DNA of 12,075 nucleotides from assembly GCA_031256755.1 (NCBI GenBank), contig JAIRPZ010000061.1:1-12075 (forward strand). The letters run 5' to 3'. Under the pieces are notes generated by a model. It did no database searches and was not told the DNA's origin. It worked only from the letters and a program-made list of their open reading frames with translations. The position numbers and the translations under genes are program-made. Shown here in pieces: positions 1 through 5,723 of the stretch. Origin of the DNA: Planctomycetaceae bacterium (GTDB taxonomy: Bacteria > Planctomycetota > Planctomycetia > Pirellulales > Thermoguttaceae). The number at the start of each line of letters is the position of its first letter. Position 1 is the first letter of the stretch.

Positions 1-84
1 CCCCCCCCCTATTGCGCCCAATTTCTCATTTGGTCTTTTTTCGGCTTGGGCGGTCGAAGAAAGATTTGTCAAGGACTTTCTCAT
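1..84 (-). CDS. 5' end of a probable poly-G leader gene (DUF1559/prepilin-like paralog?), runs off window
   Basis: On the minus strand an ATG at 84 opens a frame that stays open to the window edge (28 codons). It starts MRKSLTNLSS and ends in an isoleucine followed by GGG GGG GGG glycine codons, with nine G at 9-1. A purine-rich AAAGGA lies five bases before the ATG, and a TATACT box lies at 111-106, so the start is well supported for this genome. The plan resembles the leader of the DUF1559 gene at 5724: a K-(S/T)-L-T-N motif, a basic linker, then a G9 tract in the first codons. That similarity is the only basis for calling it a pseudopilin-type paralog, because the diagnostic FTLIELL motif would lie outside the window. 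It could instead be an unrelated short ORF. Ending exactly in the homopolymer suggests that an assembly break may lie here. Confidence 0.45.
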   Translation of the reverse strand, partial: MRKSLTNLSSTAQAEKRPNEKLGAIGGG

Positions 85-105
85 AATGTTCCTTTCCTTT
101 TCCAT

Positions 106-141
106 AGTATATGGTGCAAGCGGTAGTTTCCACTGTGGAAA
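106..141 (-). promoter_or_regulatory. Promoter with operator-like palindrome for the left-edge gene
   Basis: A -10-like TATACT (111-106 on the minus strand) lies 22 bases before the ATG at 84. No good -35 hexamer is present. Its place is taken by a palindrome, TTTCCAC-T-GTGGAAA (127-141), with seven-base arms and a one-base centre. The overlap with the expected -35 site suggests a binding site for a dimeric regulator. This is inferred from position and symmetry only. Confidence 0.4.
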
Positions 142-230
142 AAACCCTGCGTAAAGGTGTTTTCGGCATTCCCGATGCCCCGCGTTAAGAAATTCTTGTA
201 AAAATTACATTTTTTTCGTGCCCCTGCCGA

Positions 231-267
231 GACAGACGGCAGATTGCAGACGGCAGACCGCAGAAAG
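231..267. repeat. GC-rich intergenic repeat, copy 1 (GCAGACGGCAG family)
   Basis: A tandem-like mix of GCAGACGGCAG and GCAGACCGCAG units ends in GAAAG. Related copies occur at 501-516, 4399-4436, 4456-4498, 5895-5936 and 7167-7186 in both orientations. The block GCAATCTGCCGTCT (minus strand here) recurs in the DUF1559 leader. This is a dispersed repeat with no coding role here. Together with the copy at 501-516 it forms the outer pair of a nested inverted-repeat cluster. Confidence 0.7.
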
Positions 268-276
268 AAAAAGAAA

Positions 277-425
277 TTTTTAACAGGATTTTCAGGATAA
301 AACAGGAGTCCTTGCCGGACGGGCAGTATTTAATTGACAATTGATAATGAAAAATTGATAATTAGAAATAGAAATGAAAACATCATCCTGTAAAATCATG
401 TGAATCCTGAAAATCCTGTTAAAAA
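277..425. repeat. Perfect 22-bp inverted repeat (AACAGGATTTTCAGGAT family)
   Basis: The left arm at 277-298 (TTTTT AACAGGATTTTCAGGAT) and the right arm at 404-425 are exact reverse complements over 22 bases. The right arm continues outward with a further related unit (CATCCTGTAAAATCATG). Similar 'AACAGGATTTTCAGGAT' hairpins are common dispersed intergenic repeats in many bacteria. The spacer contains the left arm of the AT-rich element (331-365) and a GC-rich AGTCCTTGCCGG unit (307-318), so several repeat families are nested in one another. Confidence 0.8.
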
Positions 426-500
426 ATAACAAAACAACGGCAGGCGAATGCCCGCTCATTTTCTAATTTTCAATTATCAATTCTCCATTATCAATTATTT
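331..500. repeat. AT-rich inverted-repeat element, copy A
   Basis: The left arm 331-365 consists of AATTGACAATTGATAATG-type units. The right arm 455-500 consists of the inverse (CAATTATCAATTCTCCATTATC). Just before the right arm sits a small hairpin, GGC-GAAT-GCC, followed by CTCATTTTCTAATT. The same right-arm motif recurs in copies B (5468-5510) and C (7217-7258). The combination of terminal inverted repeats, a short non-coding centre and several copies resembles a miniature inverted-repeat element or a mobile stem-loop. No transposase is attached. Confidence 0.65.
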
Positions 501-516
501 CTGCCGTCTGCTGTCT
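501..516. repeat. GC-rich intergenic repeat, copy 2
   Basis: CTGCCGTCTGCTGTCT directly abuts the right arm of AT-rich element A. It is the inverse of the copy at 231-267. It also marks the point where the IS630 remnant loses its similarity, so the repeat appears to sit at the truncation breakpoint. Confidence 0.6.
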
Positions 517-606
517 TGTAATTCTTGCTGTTTTTGTTTAGGAGCAGCCGCTGTGAATGTCGTTCATGACACTTGTCTGCAAGTCCATTGAATAGGCTTG
601 TGCCAT
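517..606 (-). pseudogene. Truncated IS630-family transposase N-terminus
   Basis: On the minus strand a strong SD (GGAGGAGA, 618-611) precedes an ATG at 606 and 22 codons beginning MAQAYSMDLQ and ending DIHSGCS, then TAA at 540-538. After the stop the same frame continues as TKTARIT. Read through the stop, this resembles the start of IS630-type transposases, which begin with a YS-(M/L)-DLR motif followed by an SGMS-x-TKTA helix-turn-helix start. Similarity then ends in the GC-rich repeat at 516-501. What remains is the promoter, the RBS and about 30 codons of a transposase of roughly 300 residues, broken by a nonsense codon and a truncation. A functional 22-residue peptide cannot be excluded, but the continued similarity after the stop argues for decay. 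Confidence 0.55.
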
Positions 607-640
607 TTTGTCTCCTCCATGAATTGACGCGTGAGGATTC

Positions 641-669
641 ATTATAGCATTTTATCAAACGAAGGACAA
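641..669 (-). promoter_or_regulatory. Sigma-70-type promoter of the IS630 remnant
   Basis: On the minus strand TTGTCC (669-664), a 17-base spacer and a consensus TATAAT (646-641) form a textbook promoter about 35 bases upstream of the start at 606. It appears intact although its gene is broken. It therefore may still transcribe leftward into the repeat cluster. Confidence 0.6.
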
Positions 670-967
670 AAACAAAACGGGTTATGCACTATTCATTGAT
701 GTGAATCATAAGAACGTCAGCACGGCGGTTGCAGCGGATGTGGACGAATTACCGGGTGCGGCAAACGAAGCATTGATCACGAGCCGTTTATACGGCACGG
801 ACTTTGGGCGGTCAATTTTGACTTTCAATGTCGGCGGCGGAAGCGGGGAACAGATGTTTTCCGCTCGTTGTTGTGTTGCGCATTGCGGTCATGACCGCTT
901 TTCCGATTCTTTCGTGTACATAATGTTTGGGACGTGAATAGTTCAGAGAAATCGTCTCTATATGGAT
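670..967. other. About 300 bases without a confident gene; possible decayed coding remnant
   Basis: No convincing gene is visible. A plus-strand frame is open from 635 to 937 but has no ATG at its head (first usable start GTG at 701). Part of it reads YALFIDVNHKNVS and later LITSRLYGTDF, which faintly resembles the first strand and RxYGD segment of NYN-type nuclease domains. The rest does not match, and the expected downstream Asp motifs are absent. On the minus strand, downstream of the promoter copy at 968-999, an ATG gives only a ten-codon frame. I regard the stretch as decayed sequence. Confidence 0.25.
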
Positions 968-999
968 AGAATGCCCTGAAACAAGAGAATTGTCAACAG
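968..999 (-). promoter_or_regulatory. Second copy of the DUF1559-gene promoter segment
   Basis: The minus strand carries TTGACA (996-991), a 17-base spacer and CATTCT (973-968). Twenty-five bases covering the -35 and spacer (999-975) match 5645-5669 with one difference. The copy lies directly after the flgA stop and reads away from it, but no intact gene follows. It looks like a duplicated promoter left behind when its gene was lost. The -10 box is worse than in the copy at 5671. Confidence 0.5.
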
Positions 1000-1016
1000 C
1001 GGAAAGCCGTGAACGT

Positions 1017-2333
1017 TTATTTGACAAAAACTTCAACGGTCTTGGGGGAGCAAACTCTGGCAAGATAGGTTACGGGTTCTTCTTTCTTCTTTTTTCCCTT
1101 CACAGCAGGAGAACCGTCAATTCTCGCTACCGAAATCACATCATTTTCGGCTCCGTCCTGCAATGCCGTTGCCTCAGTACGGACGCTAATCCCGTTCGAT
1201 GCCGCCCGGACAGTGACAATTTCCCCCTTGCGAACCCAATAAGGTACCCGAACCGCATCGGCAGTCAGAAGGTTTAATTCCCGAACCGTTTTTACGGTTT
1301 CTTTGCCGATAACGCTTCGAACATCGGCGAAAAGGTTTTCGCGTCCGTTCTGATCGCCGCCGGAATCGGTTCGGTGATTTTTGTGATCGATTCGCTGCAA
1401 AACAACATCGCTTTCGGTAATGATGTGTCCCTTCGGCAGTGTCCGCCTGACAATTACGGCTTCCGCAGGAATGGTGACAGCGGCTTCAACCGTTACCGCT
1501 GCGCTGGTCTGCATCCGAATTTGAAACTGCTGTACGCCGGTAAAAGGAAAAGAACCGCCGGTAATTTCGGCAATTTGCCCTCCCGAAGCGAAAAATTGGA
1601 GTTGCTCCGGGGAAAGTTTCAGCGAAATATCCCAAGTGCGTTCCATTTTGTTCGTGAAATTCAAATAAATGTTCAATGCCTGAACAATCTGGTTTTCAAG
1701 TGTCCGTGCAAAATTATCCTTGACGGCGGAAACCGGTTCCGCCGCTGACGAAACAGGCAAAGAACCGGCGGTCAATATGTTTCCGGTCTCTGTTTTTGCC
1801 GTTTTGACTCGCCCCGAAGGAGTAAGATGCCGGGCTTGCACCACGAAAAGACCTTCGGGATTGTTTTCATTCCGGCTGTTTTCGTTTTGAATTTTTGTGT
1901 CCAAACGGCTGCCGGCGGCTTGGGTTCCGGCAAGTTGCCGTCCGGCAACCGTTATTTTTTCTGCACCGGAGAATGTATGATGCAGCGTACGGACACCGAG
2001 TTGCGTCAATAAACTGCGGAGTTCCCAAACGTCGATGGTTCGGTCTTCCGGCGGTGCCGGAAACAACACAGTTCGGCAGAGTTTTTCGGTGTCTCCGCGG
2101 TCTTCGCTGCTGTTTTCTGCCGGACGGACATCCGCAATGTCCGCCAGCGTCACCAGGGTATTTCCGCAGCGAAGGAGTCCCGGTTTCAGACAAATTTCCG
2201 CAGCCGAAATAGTGGTCAATGCGGCTGCCGGTACTGATAACAAAAGGGTTGCGGCGGCAATCAGCCGAAGTGCCATTTGCTGAAACAATCGGTGCCGTAT
2301 TCCGTTTTCTGCCATTGTCATTTTTTTTGTCAT
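1017..2333 (-). CDS. flgA: Flagellar basal body P-ring formation protein FlgA
   Basis: FlgA is the periplasmic chaperone that helps FlgI assemble into the P-ring around the flagellar rod. Residues 18-45 form a hydrophobic signal peptide (LRLIAAATLLLSVPAAA). About 240 residues of weakly conserved sequence follow. The C-terminal region is diagnostic: a SAF-like segment near 288-360 (AVIVRRTLPKGHIITESDV, then VIGKETVKTV) and a final beta-rich part with VRKGEIVTV, GISVRTEATALQDGAENDVISV and ARV. At 438 residues it is much longer than enterobacterial FlgA (about 220), as is usual for planctomycetes. A lysine-rich insert (VKGKKKKEEP, 411-420) interrupts the last hairpin. ATGs at 2333, 2321 and 2315 are all possible starts and none has a clear SD. 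It stands alone, with no other flagellar gene in the window. Confidence 0.85.
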   Translation of the reverse strand: MTKKMTMAENGIRHRLFQQMALRLIAAATLLLSVPAAALTTISAAEICLKPGLLRCGNTLVTLADIADVRPAENSSEDRGDTEKLCRTVLFPAPPEDRTIDVWELRSLLTQLGVRTLHHTFSGAEKITVAGRQLAGTQAAGSRLDTKIQNENSRNENNPEGLFVVQARHLTPSGRVKTAKTETGNILTAGSLPVSSAAEPVSAVKDNFARTLENQIVQALNIYLNFTNKMERTWDISLKLSPEQLQFFASGGQIAEITGGSFPFTGVQQFQIRMQTSAAVTVEAAVTIPAEAVIVRRTLPKGHIITESDVVLQRIDHKNHRTDSGGDQNGRENLFADVRSVIGKETVKTVRELNLLTADAVRVPYWVRKGEIVTVRAASNGISVRTEATALQDGAENDVISVARIDGSPAVKGKKKKEEPVTYLARVCSPKTVEVFVK

Positions 2334-2541
2334 TTCGGTTTTGCCGTTTTTGTTGCGGAAAAAAGTGTACCGCTGTTTTATATCGGAAAAAACGACTTTT
2401 CCGATTACAAAAAATAGGCAAAATACTGAAAGCCGTCATTCTCCGAAAAAGACCTCTTGATTAAGCATTTTTTCCCGCGTGCCGATTTGTTTTTCCTGCC
2501 GAAAAAAATCGGGTTGTCCAAAACACATAATGCAAACACGC
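2334..2541. other. flgA-cysT intergenic region with hairpin at 2383-2404
   Basis: The 208 bases between cysT and flgA contain no gene. A perfect eight-base hairpin, TCGGAAAA-AACGAC-TTTTCCGA (2383-2404), lies about 50 bases before the flgA start. A looser seven-base pair, CCGATTT/AAATCGG, lies at 2482-2512, downstream of cysT. Neither has a clear terminal U-run in the cysT direction. They could terminate cysT or regulate flgA, and I cannot decide which. No convincing -35/-10 pair for flgA was found. Confidence 0.35.
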
Positions 2542-3375
2542 CTAATGAAATCTTTTGCGGGCGTACCATTGAATCATGTTAATGAGCAGCATCAGCAGAA
2601 AGGATGCAGAAAGCATCACAACGGCAATCGCCGCCGCCGCTTCAGTGTGAAAACGTTCAATCTGCGAAACAATCAGCAGCGGCGCAATTTCCGTTTGCAT
2701 CGGGCGGTTGCCGGAAATAAAAACAACCGAACCGTATTCGCCCAATGCACGGGCAAGTGCCAGCGTAAAACCGGTTGCCCAAGCCGGAAACACCGCCGGA
2801 AAAATCACACGGCAAAATGTCTGAAAACGCGTCGCCCCCAATGATGCCGATGCTTCCTCAACCTCTTTATCAAGGTCTTCCAAAGCGGGCTGCAATGTAC
2901 GGACAACAAACGGCAGACCGATAAAAATTAAAGCAACAATAATTCCGGCTTCCGTAAAAGATATTTTCATGCCGAACGGAGTGAAAAACGAACCGACCCA
3001 GCCCTTTTTGGAACAAAGCGTGGTCAGGGCAATTCCCGATATTGCCGTCGGCATAGCAAACGGAATGTCGATGAGCGAATCAACGATCCGTTTGCCGGGG
3101 AAACGGTAGCGGACGAGCGTCCAAGCGGCAATAAAGCCGAAAACCGCATTGACGGCGGCGGCAATCAGAGCCGTGCGGAAAGAGAGTTTATAAGCCGCAA
3201 CAACTTGCGGCGAAAAGACCGTTTCCCGAAAATCTTCCCAACTCATGGAGACCGTGCAGACGAACAACAGCGTCAGCGGCAATAATACGAGAAGTCCGAG
3301 ATACGACAGCGTCAGTCCGAAGGTCAGACCGAACCCCGGCAGGGTGCTGTGCTGCTTAAATTGAAATGCGGTCAT
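2542..3375 (-). CDS. cysT: Sulfate/thiosulfate ABC transporter permease CysT
   Basis: CysT is one of the two inner-membrane permeases of the sulfate/thiosulfate importer. With CysW, the CysA ATPase and a periplasmic sulfate-binding protein, it feeds cysteine synthesis. The call rests on family-typical segments: AAYKLSFRTALIAAAVNAVFG (60-80), AWTLVRYRFPGKRIVDSLID (84-103), PFAMPTAISGIALTTL (105-120), GLPFVVRTLQPALEDLDKEVEEASASLGA (153-181, including the EAA loop that docks the ATPase) and ALGEYGSVVFISGN (210-223). About six membrane helices are evident. The start at 3375 gives 277 residues, the usual family length. A longer frame from 3528 would overlap scpB and adds no membrane or family sequence. 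It follows scpB by 41 bases and probably shares its promoter. No cysW, cysA or binding-protein gene is in the window. Confidence 0.9.
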   Translation of the reverse strand: MTAFQFKQHSTLPGFGLTFGLTLSYLGLLVLLPLTLLFVCTVSMSWEDFRETVFSPQVVAAYKLSFRTALIAAAVNAVFGFIAAWTLVRYRFPGKRIVDSLIDIPFAMPTAISGIALTTLCSKKGWVGSFFTPFGMKISFTEAGIIVALIFIGLPFVVRTLQPALEDLDKEVEEASASLGATRFQTFCRVIFPAVFPAWATGFTLALARALGEYGSVVFISGNRPMQTEIAPLLIVSQIERFHTEAAAAIAVVMLSASFLLMLLINMIQWYARKRFH

Positions 3376-3416
3376 CAGTGAATCGGGAGAACCAACAGCG
3401 TTCTGAAAAACATACT

Positions 3417-4289
3417 CTAAACGTCTCCCGCTTGCGGAAGATCGCCCAGAGATTGTATCCGAAGCAGTTCCAAAAAGCGAGATGCCGTGCGGTAAACGGC
3501 GGTTTTTTTCTTTTCTTCGCTTTTCCAACTCACTTGGAGCAATCCCCGCCGGACAAGTTGATTCAATACTGCCGCTGCCGGCTGCCGCCGGATTTTCTGT
3601 ATTTCTTCCGCCGTGACCGGCTGCCGGTACGCCACGATCGCCAGCGTATCCACTGCCGCCTGCGACAAGCGGACTTCGCGGGCGGTGCCGTAAAAATTCG
3701 TCCGAATTGAAAAAAATTCGGGACGCAGCGTCATCCGGTAAGCATTTTTCTCCGGCACAATCACCAGCGGACGACCCTGCTGCCGGTAATGCTCATTCAG
3801 AAGAATCATTTCCTGCACAACTTCTTCAGCGGAAACATTCCGTAGTTTTTCGGCGATTTGTTCGGGCAAAACGGGCTTATTTTCTTTATTTCCCACAAAA
3901 AGAACCGCTTCCACAACCGTCCGAAGACCGGTATCCGGCATCGGTTCAGTGCCGGACACGCTGCCGGATTCGTCATGGGCAGATTCTTCGGATTCCGCTG
4001 CCGTTTCGTTCCATTCGTAGTCCGGCTGTTCGGCGTATTCCGGTTCTTGTCCGGCAGTTCCGCCGATTCCGGTTATCGTTTCTGCCAATTCTGTTTCGGT
4101 TTTACGGATTGCCGCAAACGCATTCCGCAGAGAATCGAAAGAAAAGATTTCTCTCTGTTCGGAAAAATCATTTTCGTCGTCTGTTATTTCCGTAAAGGCA
4201 ACGGCATCGGGAAATTGATTGATCATTTGATCGTTCTGATCCGGTGCGAGTCCTTCTCTGATCGGGATTGTTTTGCGTTTGTTTTCCAT
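3417..4289 (-). CDS. scpB: Segregation and condensation protein B (ScpB)
   Basis: ScpB is a winged-helix dimer that, with the kleisin ScpA, binds SMC to form the bacterial condensin that organises and segregates chromosomes. The conserved part is residues 122-290: LRTVVEAVLFV (first winged helix), SQAAVDTLAIVAYRQPVTAEEIQKIR (209-234), the VLNQLVRRGLLQV recognition segment, and the C-terminal FLELLRIQSLGDLP (272-285). The usual IRG tripeptide reads IRR here. Residues 1-120 form an acidic, low-complexity extension rich in Glu, Asp and Ser that most ScpBs lack. The start at 4289 (290 residues) is chosen over 4379 because the likely promoter at 4314-4342 lies between them. ScpA is not in the window. 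Confidence 0.9.
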   Translation of the reverse strand: MENKRKTIPIREGLAPDQNDQMINQFPDAVAFTEITDDENDFSEQREIFSFDSLRNAFAAIRKTETELAETITGIGGTAGQEPEYAEQPDYEWNETAAESEESAHDESGSVSGTEPMPDTGLRTVVEAVLFVGNKENKPVLPEQIAEKLRNVSAEEVVQEMILLNEHYRQQGRPLVIVPEKNAYRMTLRPEFFSIRTNFYGTAREVRLSQAAVDTLAIVAYRQPVTAEEIQKIRRQPAAAVLNQLVRRGLLQVSWKSEEKKKTAVYRTASRFLELLRIQSLGDLPQAGDV

Positions 4290-4313
4290 AACGGCGGCGA
4301 TGTACCGGTGCGG

Positions 4314-4342
4314 ATTGTAGGTTTTCCCGCACTTTTCGGCAA
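4314..4342 (-). promoter_or_regulatory. Promoter of scpB (and probably cysT)
   Basis: The minus strand carries TTGCCG (4342-4337), a 17-base spacer and TACAAT (4319-4314), placing a transcript start about 15-20 bases upstream of the scpB ATG at 4289. Its position excludes the longer scpB reading frame. No promoter is evident in the 41-base scpB-cysT gap, so the two genes are probably transcribed together. Confidence 0.55.
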
Positions 4343-4398
4343 GAGCGGGTTGTGCAGGAAGGAGGGGAATAATTGGCAATTAGAGAGACGGCAGGGAA

Positions 4399-4498
4399 GA
4401 GATTGCAGACCGCAGACGGCAGTTTGCAGAAGAAAGATACCTCTAATCTTTCCCCCTTTCTTGTTGCGGTCTGCCGTCTGCCGTCTGCAAACTCTCCC
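4399..4498. repeat. Inverted pair of GC-rich intergenic repeats (copies 3 and 4)
   Basis: The arm at 4399-4436 (GAGATTGCAGACCGCAGACG and onward to GAAAG) and the arm at 4456-4498 are imperfect reverse complements of about 38 bases around a short loop. They lie between the divergent scpB and Rpn genes. RNA from either strand could fold into a long hairpin. The pair repeats the organisation of copies 1 and 2 at 231-267 and 501-516. Confidence 0.7.
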
Positions 4499-4561
4499 CG
4501 TTTTTTCCTATCCCAATCTGGTAAAATAATACTATTCTATGCATATAAAAGAAAATCTGCC

Positions 4562-5410
4562 ATGAATGACAAAGTTGCGCGTTATATCAATCCCTATACC
4601 GATTTCGGGTTCAAGAAATTGTTCGGCGAAGAGGCAAACAAGGACTTGCTCATCGACTTCCTGAACGCCGTCCTGCCGCAGAAAAGCAAAATCGTCAGTT
4701 TGACGTTCCGCAACCCCGAACAACTGCCGGATAACAACGTTGACCGCAAAGCCATTTTCGACATCGCCTGCACCGGCGAACATAACGAACAATTCACAGT
4801 CGAAATGCAGAAGGCACGCCAGAAGTATTTCAAAGACCGGGCATTGTTTTACCTTTCATTTCCGATACAGCGGCAAGCCCAAAAGGGTGACTGGGATTTC
4901 AATCTGAATCCGGTTTATCTTGTGGCAGTGCTGAACTTTACCTATGACGAAAACGAAGAGAAACAGAAGATTTACCGGCTTGTTTCGCTGAAAGACCAAG
5001 ACGGCGAAGAGTTCTTGGACAAATTGAAGATGGTGTTTTTGCAGATGCCGCTGTTCCGTTTAACGGAGCCGGAATTGAAAACGCGGAAAGACAAGTGGAT
5101 GTACTTCCTGAAAAACCTTGAGGACTTTGACGAAATACCGTCAATCCTTCGCGAACCGGTTTTTGAAAAGGCTTTTTCGGAGGCGGAGTATTACCGGCTG
5201 TCGCCGTTGTTGCAGGAGCAGTATCAGCGGGACTTGATGGCGTATCGGGACAACGTCAACGTTGTCGAAACCGCAAGAAAAGAAGGCGAGGCAAAGGGAC
5301 GCACCGAAAGAAATATCGAAGTGGCGCGGAATATGAAAGCGAAAGGGTTACCGCCGGCGTTGATTGCCGAGTTGACCGGACTTCCGGTATCTGAAATCGA
5401 GCGGCTGTGA
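4562..5410 (+). CDS. Rpn-family PD-(D/E)XK nuclease / putative transposase
   Basis: This is a member of the Rpn/PDDEXK_2 family of nucleases, annotated as 'recombination-promoting nuclease/putative transposase', whose relatives cleave DNA and some of which act in phage defence. Features, in order: the family N-terminus INPYTDFGFKKLFGEE (9-24), a core with probable catalytic Asp67 (RKAIFDIAC) and Glu81-x-Gln83 (FTVEMQKARQKYF), membrane-like YLVAVLNF (119-126), and a C-terminal tail AKGLPPALIAELTGLPVSEIERL that is nearly universal in the family. The start at 4562 gives 282 residues, the normal length. The open frame extends upstream to 4373 but only through repeats. An in-frame ATG at 5237 (residue 226) could give a separate 57-residue C-terminal product. 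It is flanked by inverted repeats on both sides, which suggests acquired DNA. Confidence 0.85.
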   Translation: MNDKVARYINPYTDFGFKKLFGEEANKDLLIDFLNAVLPQKSKIVSLTFRNPEQLPDNNVDRKAIFDIACTGEHNEQFTVEMQKARQKYFKDRALFYLSFPIQRQAQKGDWDFNLNPVYLVAVLNFTYDENEEKQKIYRLVSLKDQDGEEFLDKLKMVFLQMPLFRLTEPELKTRKDKWMYFLKNLEDFDEIPSILREPVFEKAFSEAEYYRLSPLLQEQYQRDLMAYRDNVNVVETARKEGEAKGRTERNIEVARNMKAKGLPPALIAELTGLPVSEIERL

Positions 5411-5510
5411 AATAATTGAAAATTGATAATTTAGGAAAGCAAAGTACCGCCGTGTACGGTTGAAGTTCTCATTTTTTATTGTCAATTATCAATTCTTCAT
5501 TATCAATTAA
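5411..5510. repeat. AT-rich inverted-repeat element, copy B
   Basis: The left arm 5411-5433 (AATTGAAAATTGATAATT) starts immediately after the TGA of the Rpn gene. The right arm 5468-5510 carries CTCATTTTTTATTGTCAATT and then TTCATTATCAATT. A small ACCG/CGGT hairpin sits in the centre. The position at the end of a gene, with a hairpin followed by a T-run, suggests the element may serve as a transcription terminator. It shares the right-arm motif with copies A and C. Confidence 0.65.
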
Positions 5511-5596
5511 AACAAGGACACAGCAGGCACATCTTACAATTTTTTTGACAAAAACGCTCAAAAGGTCACTTTTTATCAATTTTCCTGCTTTTCGTT

Positions 5597-5626
5597 GCCG
5601 AAAACTGCGTTGCGGCAGTTTTCGGC
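5597..5626. other. Perfect 12-bp hairpin upstream of the DUF1559 promoter
   Basis: GCCGAAAACTGC (5597-5608) and GCAGTTTTCGGC (5615-5626) pair perfectly around a six-base loop, GTTGCG. It ends 21 bases before the -35 box of the DUF1559 gene. It could terminate transcription arriving from the Rpn gene, although only a short TTTT follows, or be an operator. The rest of 5511-5723 contains the promoter at 5648-5676 and no gene. Confidence 0.5.
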
Positions 5627-5647
5627 CCATTTTAGAGACTTCTGCTG

Positions 5648-5676
5648 TTGACAATCCTCTTGTTTCAGGTTATACT
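5648..5676 (+). promoter_or_regulatory. Consensus-like sigma-70 promoter of the DUF1559 gene
   Basis: TTGACA (5648-5653), a 17-base spacer and TATACT (5671-5676) form a near-consensus promoter 47 bases upstream of the ATG at 5724. A purine-rich GAAAGGGA (5710-5717) serves as ribosome binding site. The -35 and spacer segment is duplicated on the minus strand at 975-999. Confidence 0.65.
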
Positions 5677-5723
5677 TCCTATGTAAAGAGCATTGACTTT
5701 TACTCAAAAAGAAAGGGAAAATC

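Noticed and set aside
701..937. A 78-codon plus-strand ORF as a real gene
   Set aside because: Its only start is a GTG without an SD. It overlaps a second antisense frame of similar length and shows at most partial family resemblance.
1867..2439. A 190-codon minus-strand frame over the flgA region
   Set aside because: It overlaps flgA in another frame, is rich in Arg/Asn/Pro without domain-like sequence, and is best explained as an antiphase shadow of flgA.
3376..3528. N-terminal extension of cysT to an ATG at 3528
   Set aside because: It would overlap the end of scpB by more than 100 bases, and its residues do not resemble CysT. The start at 3375 gives the normal 277-residue length.
4373..4561. 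N-terminal extension of the Rpn nuclease to 4373
   Set aside because: The added 63 residues are translations of the intergenic repeats. The family N-terminus begins at 4562.
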